In this document: positions 47,105 to 54,464 of the stretch, one piece after another
Layout of the letters: each line of letters begins with the position of its first letter
Numbering within the stretch: position 1 is the stretch's first letter
From: Candidatus Saccharimonadota bacterium
Lineage (GTDB): Bacteria; Patescibacteriota; Saccharimonadia; Saccharimonadales; Saccharimonadaceae
Assembly (NCBI GenBank): GCA_009783235.1
Contig: WRHN01000001.1
Span: 62,001-126,000 of the forward strand
Direction of reading: 5' to 3'
Length of the DNA: 64,000 nt
The notes under the pieces: model-generated
Told to the model about the DNA's origin: nothing
The model's database searches: none
What the model saw: the letters and a program-made list of their open reading frames with translations, nothing else
Position numbers and translations under genes: made by a program

Positions 47105-47716
47105 GTTTATGATATAATGTCAGCATGACAAAAGCGATTTTGATTCACGGCACATCAAGTAAAACGAGTATTACGATACGCAGTTTCCAACAGCAAGTAA
47201 TTCTCATTGGTTTCCGTGGTTATCGAAGGAGTTAGTGGTTCGCGACATTCATGCAGTTGCGGCCGAAATGCCAAACTCATTTTACCCTGTGTATGAAATC
47301 TGGAAACAAGAATTCGAACGCTTCCCGCTTGAAGATGACACGATTTTAGTCGGCCATAGTTGCGGGGGGGGGGTTCCTTATACGTTATCTAAGTGAGAAT
47401 AATGTAAAAGTTGGAAAAGTAGTTTTTGTTGCGCCATGGCTCGGAATAACTAAGACGGCCGATACAGAATGGTCAAATACGCTTGATGAAAACTTCTTTA
47501 AATTTGAAATTAACAGGAAGTTAGTTGACAGAACCGACGGAGTTTTGTTGTTTGAATCGACAGACGATGAAAGTCCTATCAAGGAAAGTGTAAAAATCTT
47601 GAAAGATGGAATCGACAATATGAAGATTACAACTTTTGACGATAAAGGACACTTTACTTTTGAAGATTTAGGAACAGTTGAATTTTCTGAATTACTTAAC
47701 GAAATAATTTCATAAA
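47105..47716 (+). other. 23S intervening sequence 2 (helix 45) with protein gene
   Basis: The insertion caps helix 45, a known site of bacterial 23S insertions. The stem TTGCGATGAACAAA (47091-47104) pairs with TTTGTTCATCGTAA (47718-47731). The interior is a promoter plus a hydrolase-like reading frame on the rRNA strand. The flanks match normal 23S (GGGGCTAAGTG before, GTGGTAGAGGAGCGTTC after). Confidence 0.9.
47125..47715 (+). pseudogene. RBBP9/YdeN-type serine hydrolase, frameshifted, inside 23S
   Basis: From ATG 47125 to TAA 47715 there are exactly 197 codons' worth of bases, the normal length of a RBBP9/YdeN alpha/beta hydrolase. The pieces read MTKAILIHGTSS, then HWFPWLSKELVV, EDDTILVGHSCGG (nucleophile elbow), VVFVAPWLGITK, and TTFDDKGHFTFEDLG (catalytic His). 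They lie in three frames: one base is missing near 47162, and a run of ten G at 47364-47373 has one base too many. The two shifts cancel. TATGATATAAT precedes ATG by 6-7 bp. It is either decayed or two homopolymer/sequence errors hide an intact gene. Confidence 0.75.
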
Positions 47717-49027
47717 TTTTGTTCATCGTAAGGAGTGGTAGAGGAGCGTTCCTATCGGCTGTGAAGCCAGATCGTGAGGTCTGGTGGAGCGTTAGGAAGT
47801 GAGAATGCTGGAATGAGTAACCATAAGGCAGGTGAGAATCCTGCCGTCCGTAAGAGCGAGGTTTCCTGGACTATCGTAATGATTCCAGGGTTAGTCGGGC
47901 CTAAGCCGAGGCGTATAGCGTAGGCGATGGACATCAGGTTAATATTCCTGAACTGGCAACAGCTTAGTTAACGATTCACATTTAATAATCAGGAGCGGAT
48001 TCTTGGTATGTATCCGTCTAACCGTGTGTCCCTTTTGGGCGCCGGGAATGAAACGATTTCTTCGGAAGTCGAATTCCTGAGGATAGGATGGCAAGAAAAG
48101 TCAGTTAACATGTGGTTGTGGCCACCCGTACCGCAAACCAACACAGGTGCTCGAGTCGAGTAGACTAAGGATTACGAGAGAACCTTTGCTAAGGAACTCG
48201 GCAATACAGCGACCGTAACTTCGGGATAAGGTCTGCCTCCACACCAAGTGTGGTAGCCGTGATTTCTGCAAAACAAGACAATGTCAGGAAAATTCAGTGA
48301 TGAATTTCTAGTGGAAATTGCGACGTGCTAACACATTTAGTGTGGAGGCCGCAGCTAAAGAGCCCACGGAACTGTTTATCAAAAACACAGGTCTCTGCTA
48401 ACACGAAAGTGGATGTATAGGGGCTGACTCCTGCCCAATGCTGGAAGGTTAAGGTGAGTGCTTCACGGTGCGAACTGAAGCCCTAGTCAATGGCGGCGGT
48501 AACTATAACCGTCCTAAGGTAGCGAAATTCCTTGTCAGGTAAGTTCTGACCCGCACGAATGGAGTAATCATGTGGGCACTGTCTCAGCAAAGGACTCGGT
48601 GAAAGTGCATTGGCGGTAAAGATGCCGTCTGTCCGCACCAGGACGAAAAGACCCCGTGGAGCTTTACTACAGCTTCGCATTGTTGTGGGTTCTAACATGT
48701 GTAGTATAGTTGGGAGACTTTGAAGCTGATACGCTAGTATTGGTGGAGTCGCAATGTGAAATACCAACCTTGTTATAATTTACATCTAACTTATGCCGTT
48801 ATCCGGCATGAGGACCGTGCGTGGTGGGTAGTTTAACTGGGGCGGTTGCCTCCTAAAGAGTACCGGAGGCGTTCAAAGGTTGGCTAACTACGGATGGAAA
48901 TCGTAGTGATAGTGTATACGCAAAAGCCAGCTTGACTGTGAGGAGTACATTCCGATCAGAGACGAAAGTCGGAGTAAGTGATCCGCTGGAATAACATTAT
49001 GTTAATGCATGTGGGAGTGCCAGCGCA

Positions 49028-49060
<33 letters not shown>

Positions 49061-49092
49061 TATAGCGCCCAATAGTTCACATAGACGGCGCT

Positions 49093-49212
<120 letters not shown>

Positions 49213-49538
49213 TTATATCCGGTGTGGACGTCGAAACTTGCGAAGATTTGCCCCTAGTACGAGAGGACCGGGGTGAACGCACCTCTGGTGTATCGGTTGT
49301 GGCCACCTGCCGCATTGCCGAGTAGCTATGTGCGGATCAGATAAGCGCTGAAAGCATATTAAGCGCGAAACTGACTTCAAGATTAGGTTTCCTAGGACAC
49401 TAATAGACGATTAGTTTGATAGGCGCAAGGTGGAAGCATGGTAACATGTGAAGCTGAAGCGTACTAATAGTCCATCGACCTTTTTTGCTACAATGAACTC
49501 AGGAAAAAGTGTGAACTTTGTCTTGAGCTCATTGTTAA

Positions 49539-49552
49539 GACTAAATTGGTAA
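49539..49552 (+). promoter_or_regulatory. 3' arm of 23S processing stem
   Basis: GACTAAATTGGTAA is the exact reverse complement of 45306-45319 before 23S. The 23S-5S spacer (49487-49681) otherwise holds no tRNA or gene; a TTCTCTC/GAGAGAA hairpin stands just before 5S. Confidence 0.75.
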
Positions 49553-49681
49553 CTTGAGTTATTAAATAACTCGTTCAATCCATGAAATTACTTACGCTTG
49601 ACTTTAAAATTGTTAAGATGTATAGTGATTTAGCACATTGACATCGATAGGCGGTTCTCTCTTGACGAGAGAAGCGTCGAT

Positions 49682-49788
49682 TCGGTGCCCATGGCGCTGG
49701 GGAAACACCTGTTCTCATTCCGAACACAGAAGTTAAGCCCAGCAGCGGCGATTATACTGCGCAAGTGGGAAACTAGCACGGTGCCGAT
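49682..49788 (+). rRNA. rrf: 5S ribosomal RNA
   Basis: Helix I pairs TCGGTGCC with GGTGCCGA including two wobble pairs. The conserved loop sequences CCTGTTCTCATTCCGAACACAGAAG and TTAAGCCC are present. It lies about 195 bp after 23S. Confidence 0.95.
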
Positions 49789-49796
49789 TTATATAG

Positions 49797-49821
49797 AGAC
49801 CCTCCGAAAGGAGGGTTTTTA
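49797..49821 (+). terminator. rRNA operon terminator
   Basis: Stem ACCCTCC/GGAGGGT with GAAA loop followed by TTTTATTT, 9 bp after 5S. Confidence 0.92.
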
Positions 49822-49842
49822 TTTGTGTTATAATAGCTCACA

Positions 49843-50529
49843 ATGAACATACTGGTCGAACTAATCTTTGCCACTTCTATTGTGATGACCATCGCGATTT
49901 ATGCAGCGCGATTTCGTATGACGCTAAGGGGATTGCACCAAATTTCGCTTGCTACTTGGGTGATGTATTTCGTCAACGCGGTGTTTTCCACGGTTTTTGT
50001 TTGGCAAGTTGGCAGCGGGATTTATCTCACTCTTAATATCGCCTTGAACGCTGTGCTTATTGGTATATTATTAGTTCTCTCTATATTTTCGTATAAAAAA
50101 TTTGGTCATACGCATTGGAGCTACAAGCCGTTTGACATGATTATCGCCATAGTCGCAGGTTTGATCATCGTGTCATATTACCTGGGTGTCAGTGCTTACA
50201 TCAACGCGGTGGCTTTGTGGCTGGTGACACGACTAGCGGAACTACCCACCACGCGCAAAGTTCGCAACGCGCCATTTAGTGAAATTGTCTGGGTTGACGT
50301 GGTCGGGGCGACCAGAGCGGCGTTGCTTTTCTTTACGTTGGCTGAAATTAATATCGTTGGCATTGTTAATACGCTCGGTAGCGCTGGCGTGATGTTGTTG
50401 ATTGCTGGCTGGTGTTACTATAACAAATATCGCATCGCGAAAATTAACCATAAAACCATCAAACAAATGACGAAAAAGATTCAAATGAAACTATCAAAAC
50501 ATAAGCCAGTAAGATATAAAGAGAGATGA
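49843..50529 (+). CDS. Uncharacterised polytopic membrane protein
   Basis: A 228-residue protein with seven hydrophobic segments and a long basic C-terminal tail (KINHKTIKQMTKKIQMKLSKHK). A paired, repeat-like topology (three helices, loop, three helices) resembles small PQ-loop or permease-like proteins, but no motif is diagnostic. TATAAT at 49829-49834 is 8 bp before ATG. It lies directly after the rRNA terminator. Confidence 0.7.
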   Translation: MNILVELIFATSIVMTIAIYAARFRMTLRGLHQISLATWVMYFVNAVFSTVFVWQVGSGIYLTLNIALNAVLIGILLVLSIFSYKKFGHTHWSYKPFDMIIAIVAGLIIVSYYLGVSAYINAVALWLVTRLAELPTTRKVRNAPFSEIVWVDVVGATRAALLFFTLAEINIVGIVNTLGSAGVMLLIAGWCYYNKYRIAKINHKTIKQMTKKIQMKLSKHKPVRYKER

Positions 50530-50582
50530 TGGGCGCAGCCGCCTGGTTTTTGTTTCTTATGACCTATGATAAAATATTCAAT

Positions 50583-50864
50583 ATGACAGAAAAGTTTAGT
50601 GGAATCGTAGAAATGTTTGCCGACTGCAATATGCCGTGGTGGTTTGTGCGCGTTCCTAAAAATATGAGTCAACCGTACAAAGATCTGGCAGACCGCGGTT
50701 TAATAGCGGTGAACGCCACTATAGGCAGAACTACATGGCCGACATCATTGATGCCTTATGGTGACGGTACTCATTTTGTTCCTGTTCCTGCAAAAGTCAG
50801 AAAAGCTGATAATATCCAATTGGGCGACGAAATAACCGTAGAATTCGAGATACGCGAGCGATAA
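50583..50864 (+). CDS. DUF1905 family protein
   Basis: A 93-residue protein with the DUF1905 pattern: FSGIVEMFADCNMPWWFVRVPK, GLIAVNATIGRTTWPTSLMPYGDGTHFVPVPAKVRKADNIQLGDEITVEFEI. The fold is a small beta-barrel of unknown function. I start at ATG 50583 because TATGATAAAAT is about 8 bp upstream and the longer frame overlaps the previous gene. Confidence 0.85.
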   Translation: MTEKFSGIVEMFADCNMPWWFVRVPKNMSQPYKDLADRGLIAVNATIGRTTWPTSLMPYGDGTHFVPVPAKVRKADNIQLGDEITVEFEIRER

Positions 50865-50890
50865 CACCTCCGCACACTAGTACAAGCAAT

Positions 50891-51022
50891 ATGGGCAAAG
50901 ATTACGGTCTGCACGTAACGGTTCGTACGACGCAAGATGGCAAGACCACTAGCGTAGAGCACAAAAACTCTCTTGGTGCGTATGCCATTGGCTCGGCTGG
51001 TGATCAGGCTAAAAAAAGTTAA
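50891..51022 (+). CDS. Small uncharacterised protein, 43 residues
   Basis: ATG 50891 to TAA 51022. The sequence MGKDYGLHVTVRTTQDGKTT, then SVEHKNSLGAYAIGSAGDQA, is polar and beta-like, with codon use like its neighbours. It starts 26 bp after the DUF1905 stop. A weak case because of length only. Confidence 0.45.
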   Translation: MGKDYGLHVTVRTTQDGKTTSVEHKNSLGAYAIGSAGDQAKKS

Positions 51023-51096
51023 AAACTTTTGATCTGACGACCTGAGACAAGTCGTAAAACTGTCTCACTCACTTAATTTACATAGGAGGAAAAGAG

Positions 51097-51408
51097 ATGA
51101 GAGAATGGTGGAACGAAGAGCTTAAAGACAGCAAAGTTGAATTACATTTTGATAAAATTATTGTAGATAAGCTGCAAGTGATGTCTAGACAAGAAATTAT
51201 CAGCTTGCTAAAAGAAGTCAGGGGGCACGTAGGCTCTTTTACGGACGACAATGATATAGACAGAGATTTTTTAATCCAACTTATATCAAGTGATGACGTT
51301 CCGAGGGGTGACTTGGTGAGAATGAGGAGATTTTTAAATTTGCCTGAAGACAACCTGTTTGAAGAAGTGTATAGTCAGGAAGAAGTAAATAATCCAAGCA
51401 GCAAATAA
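51097..51408 (+). CDS. Uncharacterised acidic protein
   Basis: A 103-residue soluble, mainly helical protein (VDKLQVMSRQEIISLLKEVRGHVGSF, VRMRRFLNLPEDNLFEEVY). TAGGAGGAAAAGAG gives a strong ribosome binding site for ATG 51097. No family is recognised. Confidence 0.65.
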   Translation: MREWWNEELKDSKVELHFDKIIVDKLQVMSRQEIISLLKEVRGHVGSFTDDNDIDRDFLIQLISSDDVPRGDLVRMRRFLNLPEDNLFEEVYSQEEVNNPSSK

Positions 51409-51455
51409 GAGTATACGATAATGCAAAAAGAACCGTCGTTTACGCCAACTGAAGC

Positions 51456-51628
51456 ATGATAGGCACTGTGGAGCTACTGGTAGATTATAAAGTGGACAAG
51501 AGTGAAGAGAAACACCGCTTGACAATCAGGGAGTCAAAATAATCTTACAGAGGCGCTCGGTTTATAAGGGTGGGTTTCTCAAAGACGGCAAAGGAACAGT
51601 GCCAGTGTCGAGTTCTAGCGAGAATTAA
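51456..51628 (+). pseudogene. Possible frameshifted small gene before rnpB
   Basis: Between 51409 and 51640 there is no long frame. ATG 51456 opens 28 codons (MIGTVELLVDYKVDKSEEKH) ending at TAA 51542. Another frame from about 51512 continues with a protein-like end (VKIILQRRSVYKGGFLKDGK) to TAA 51628. Together they would make a roughly 56-residue protein broken by one shift. Weak evidence: only the plausible residue pattern. Confidence 0.25.
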
Positions 51629-51650
51629 GGGTCTGTGTTACAATATAACC

Positions 51651-51993
51651 GTTAGCCCGCTGGGCGACCGACGCTTGTGATTTTGCACAAGAGTAGGAAA
51701 GTCTGGGCAGTGCAGAGCGCGACAGTCGCTAACGGCGACCGAAGGTAACTTTAGGGAAAGTGCCACAGAAACGAAACTACCCGCAAGGGAAAAGGTGAAA
51801 CGAGTGCGGTAAGAGCGCACAACCGCGCGCGGTGACGCGTGAGGTAGGTAAACCCTGTTGACTGCAAGGAGATCTGACCAATTAGCTGCTCGCTAACAGA
51901 TCGCATATCCGCTTGAATTTGTCGGCAACGGCAAGTCTAGATAGATGGTTGCTTCTCGCAAGAGAACAGAACCCGGCTTACAGGCAGGCTAAC
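51651..51993 (+). ncRNA. rnpB: RNase P RNA, bacterial type A
   Basis: P1 pairs GTTAGCC with GGCTAAC. The conserved blocks are all present: GAGTAGGAAAGTCTGGGC, GACCGAAGGTAACTTTAGG, AAGGTGAAACGAGTGCGG and TAAGAGCGCAC, and ACAGAACCCGGCTTACAG. TGTTACAAT is the promoter, 11 bp upstream. An intrinsic terminator follows. Confidence 0.96.
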
Positions 51994-52000
51994 TATCATT

Positions 52001-52026
52001 AACGACTCGGCAATCGAGTCGTTTTT
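52001..52026 (+). terminator. rnpB terminator
   Basis: Perfect stem AACGACTCG/CGAGTCGTT with a short loop, then TTTTT. Confidence 0.95.
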
Positions 52027-52056
52027 GCTCTGTTTGGGCGATTGTGATACAATGAT

Positions 52057-52175
52057 GGTGTCTTAATTTATCACAACTATGGGTTTTGTGGCGCTCAAGA
52101 TGGGCACCGCATAAACCGCCGAGCGCTAAGCTTAGTTGTGAATGGAATTAAGACACCTTGCGGTGTCCTTTTTGA
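52057..52175 (+). promoter_or_regulatory. Attenuator-like structured leader with pseudoknot
   Basis: TACAAT (52048-52053) sets the start at about 52059. The RNA begins with GGTGTCTTAATT (52057-52068), the perfect complement of 52146-52157. Inside, CACAACTA/TAGTTGTG (52072-52079 with 52133-52140) forms P2. Within P2, GGTTT/AAACC (52082-52086 with 52113-52117) and GCGCTC/GAGCGC (52091-52096 with 52121-52126) interlock as an H-type pseudoknot. The 3' strand of P1 alternatively forms GACACC/GGTGTC followed by CTTTTT, an intrinsic terminator. P1 and terminator exclude each other, as in a transcriptional riboswitch. The next gene is at 52212. Confidence 0.6.
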
Positions 52176-52211
52176 TATCGCTGATAAAAATTAATTCATA
52201 TAGGAGGTGAT

Positions 52212-52739
52212 ATGAAAGAAGAAAAAAGTAAGAAAAGTGGTCTGGTAACAGCTGGGTTTGTACTAGGCATCGTGGCAATAGCTACCAGTTTTATCCCTAT
52301 TATCAACAACGCTTCAATAGTGTTGGGCGCACTGGCAGCGATATTTGGCGTTGTCGGTTTAGTTAAAAGAGCAGGGGCCAAGGCCGTCGTCACATTGATT
52401 CTCGGTGTTATTTCTGTAGCCATTGCTATATCAATGCAAATTTCTTTAAGTAATTCTCTGGATAAGCTGTCTGAGGACATAAACAATGTTGTTGAAGAAG
52501 CAGCACAGTCCGACATTAACGCTGACGAAATTTACGATAAAATTGTTAACGGCATGACTAAAGATGAAGTCAGCAGTGCGGTAGGCAGAGAAATTGGTAG
52601 CTGTAGCGAGTCTAGCTATGAAATATCTGATGTCACATATACAACGGAAACTTGTTCGTATGGTAATGCTCTAGCAGAAAACGGCTATGTGTCAGTTACG
52701 TTTAGCGACGGCAAGGTCTCGAGCAAATATAAAAATTAA
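52212..52739 (+). CDS. Membrane protein with DUF4190-like helices and extracytoplasmic domain
   Basis: The first 85 residues hold two or three helices (SGLVTAGFVLGIVAIATSFIPIINNASIVLGALAAIFGVVG) of the DUF4190 type. The outside part (EIYDKIVNGMTKDEVSSAVGREIGSCSESSYEISDVTYTTETCSYG) resembles SmpA/BamE-like folds, in which a KIxxGMTxxEVxxxLG helix is typical, with a probable disulfide between its Cys residues. TAGGAGGTGAT is its ribosome binding site. It lies under the attenuator-like leader. Confidence 0.7.
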   Translation: MKEEKSKKSGLVTAGFVLGIVAIATSFIPIINNASIVLGALAAIFGVVGLVKRAGAKAVVTLILGVISVAIAISMQISLSNSLDKLSEDINNVVEEAAQSDINADEIYDKIVNGMTKDEVSSAVGREIGSCSESSYEISDVTYTTETCSYGNALAENGYVSVTFSDGKVSSKYKN

Positions 52740-52762
52740 TCTGTCGCGCGATTTTCAAAAAA

Positions 52763-52793
52763 AACACCCCGTCAAACTGGCAGGGTGTTTTTG
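52763..52793. terminator. Bidirectional terminator between convergent genes
   Basis: AAAAACACCC/GGGTGTTTTT with a loop of about 10 bases; A-run and T-run on both sides serve the 52.2-kb gene and rplT. Confidence 0.9.
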
Positions 52794-52811
52794 ATTGTTG
52801 AGTATGAAATT

Positions 52812-53156
52812 TTACTTAACAGCTTTTTTCACCACCTCGGCAAAAGCTTCGGGCGAATTAACAGCCAAGTCGGCCAAAACCTTGCGATCTAGGGCGATAT
52901 TCTTCGCCTTCATACCGTTAATTAGTTTTGCATAGGTTGTGCCGTTTTCGCGAGCAGCTGCATTAATCCTAGTAATCCAGAGGCTACGCAGGTCGCGCTT
53001 CTTGTTGCGGCGGTCGCGATATGAATACTGCAGAGCCCTGGTAACGGCCTGCTTAGCCATACGAAAACTGCGACGGCGGTTGTGCTGCATTCCCTTGGCC
53101 GCTTTTAGCACTTTTTTATGCTTTGCGTGGGTTGTTACTCCTCGTTTTACTCTCAT
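52812..53156 (-). CDS. rplT: Ribosomal protein bL20
   Basis: [23 protein letters not shown] and [40 protein letters not shown] are typical of bL20, 114 residues. Third gene of the infC-rpmI-rplT operon, 2 bp after rpmI. In many bacteria bL20 represses this operon; no binding site is obvious here. Confidence 0.97.
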   Translation of the reverse strand: MRVKRGVTTHAKHKKVLKAAKGMQHNRRRSFRMAKQAVTRALQYSYRDRRNKKRDLRSLWITRINAAARENGTTYAKLINGMKAKNIALDRKVLADLAVNSPEAFAEVVKKAVK

Positions 53157-53158
53157 GG

Positions 53159-53353
53159 CTATGCTCCCAATGCTCTCTTAAGTGATTTCTTGATACCTTT
53201 CACGATCTGTGAATCGGTGGCTTTAGCGCGTTTGCCGCGCTTAGTTTGCTTCATTTGAAAGTGATTTTTTCCAGCATTACCACGAAGCATTTTACCAGTC
53301 TTAGTGAACCGGACACGTTTTTTTGTTCCGGAATGACTCTTAATTTTTGGCAT
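53159..53353 (-). CDS. rpmI: Ribosomal protein bL35
   Basis: [38 protein letters not shown]: 64-residue bL35. Its ATG overlaps the infC stop by one base (TAATG). Confidence 0.97.
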   Translation of the reverse strand: MPKIKSHSGTKKRVRFTKTGKMLRGNAGKNHFQMKQTKRGKRAKATDSQIVKGIKKSLKRALGA

Positions 53354-53865
53354 TATTTTCTCCTTACCATAACGCTGAGGTTGCGCCCAGCCATTGATGG
53401 TTTGCTCTCAACAACGGCGGTGTCAGATAGTTTGTCAATAATTTTATCCAAAAGATCCATACCGATTTCTTGGTGCGCCATTTCACGCCCTTTAAAGATG
53501 ATCATAATTTTAACCTTGTTGCCGTCGGCCAAAAACTCATCGATTTTCTTTAGTTTGATATTTAGATCATTTTCGCCAATTTTTAGGCCAACTTTGATCT
53601 GTTTTAGATCTCCGCCGGAACGCGAACTTCTTTTGTTACGCTGCTGCTCTTTTGTTTTCTGGTACTGATATTTACCCCAGTTAATCACTTTTGCAACAGG
53701 TGGTTCTGCGTTTGGGCTAATTTCAACCAGGTCTTTGCCTTCTGCCGCCGCAATTCTTAGCGCCTCAGCTCGAGTTAGTACGCCTAACTGTTCGCCAGAT
53801 TCGCTCACTACGCGCAGCTCGCGGGCTTTGATTTCCTCGTTGATATGAATAGTTGCGTTAACTAT
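53353..53865 (-). CDS. infC: Translation initiation factor IF-3 with probable AUA start
   Basis: The C-terminal domain (KQIKVGLKIGENDLNIKLKKIDEFLADGNKVKI, IIFKGREMAHQEIG) and N-terminal domain (SGEQLGVLTRAEALRIA) are IF-3. The essential N-terminal motif INEEIKARELRVV lies upstream of the first ATG/GTG-type start (GTG at about 53808). In frame, the first possible start preceded by a Shine-Dalgarno (GAGGAG, 8-base spacing) is ATA at 53865-53863. No ATG, GTG or TTG occurs between the ribosome binding site and the conserved motif. Rare start codons in infC (AUU in E. coli) are known to let IF-3 control its own translation. Total 170 residues. Confidence 0.88.
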   Translation of the reverse strand: MVNATIHINEEIKARELRVVSESGEQLGVLTRAEALRIAAAEGKDLVEISPNAEPPVAKVINWGKYQYQKTKEQQRNKRSSRSGGDLKQIKVGLKIGENDLNIKLKKIDEFLADGNKVKIMIIFKGREMAHQEIGMDLLDKIIDKLSDTAVVESKPSMAGRNLSVMVRRK

Positions 53866-53903
53866 CTTAGTGACTCCTCGTCGTTTTGTTAAAGTTAGTA
53901 TTG

Positions 53904-53981
53904 TGGTCGGGGTAGTCGGACTCGAACCGACGACCTCACGGTCCCAAACCGCGCGCGCTAATCCAACTGCGCCACACCCCG
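53904..53981 (-). tRNA. tRNA-Pro (TGG)
   Basis: Acceptor CGGGGTG/TACCCCG region, encoded CCA, T-loop TTCGAGT. The anticodon loop TTTGGGA gives TGG. First gene-distal member of a five-tRNA minus-strand cluster. Confidence 0.95.
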
Positions 53982-53992
53982 ACAGGTGTGTT

Positions 53993-54067
53993 TGGTGCGG
54001 GTGGCGAGAATCGAACTCGCGTCTCTAGCTTGGAAGGCTGGCATACTAGCCACTGTACTACACCCGC
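53993..54067 (-). tRNA. tRNA-Gly (TCC)
   Basis: Acceptor GCGGGTG/CACCCGC, encoded CCA. The anticodon loop CTTCCAA gives TCC. Confidence 0.95.
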
Positions 54068-54082
54068 TCAAGTGGTTAGTTT

Positions 54083-54159
54083 TGGTGATCCCGGCGGGAT
54101 TCGAACCCGCGATCTTCTGGATGAGAACCAGATATCCTAAACCGCTAGACGACGGGACC
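54083..54159 (-). tRNA. tRNA-Glu (CTC)
   Basis: Acceptor GGTCCCG/CGGGATC, encoded CCA. The anticodon loop TTCTCAT on TCTGG/CCAGA gives CTC. Confidence 0.95.
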
Positions 54160-54179
54160 GCGGACTTTTTTGGGCAAAA

Positions 54180-54256
54180 TGGTGCGGGTTAAGAGACTCT
54201 AACTCTCGACCTCTTCCTTGGCAAGGAAGCGCTCTAAACAACTGAGCTAAACCCGC
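54180..54256 (-). tRNA. tRNA-Gly (GCC) with U19-A56 tertiary pair
   Basis: Acceptor GCGGGTT/AACCCGC, encoded CCA. The anticodon loop TTGCCAA on CTTCC/GGAAG gives GCC. The D-loop reads AGTTGTTTA, so position 19 is U, and the T-loop reads TTAGAGT, so position 56 is A. The universal G19-C56 elbow pair is thus replaced by a matching U-A pair. Confidence 0.92.
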
Positions 54257-54259
54257 ATA

Positions 54260-54335
54260 TGGTGGTTCCGGCTGGACTTGAACCAGCGACACAAGGCTCT
54301 TCAGGCCTCTGCTCTACCAACTGAGCTACAGAACC
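54260..54335 (-). tRNA. tRNA-Phe (GAA)
   Basis: Acceptor GGTTCTG/CGGAACC, encoded CCA. The anticodon loop CTGAAGA gives GAA. It is promoter-proximal: TGATATAAT lies about 60 bp upstream on the minus strand (about 54397-54405). Confidence 0.94.
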
Positions 54336-54464
54336 GCGCTACTTGTTAATAGTCGCATGGGCGCCAAATGAAAAACTCCCACACAAGCTCCTTGGTTATT
54401 ATATCAAACAGCGAGTGTCTTTACAAGGGCCTGGGGAGTCGAAAAAAGAGCAGGGAGCCATTTT

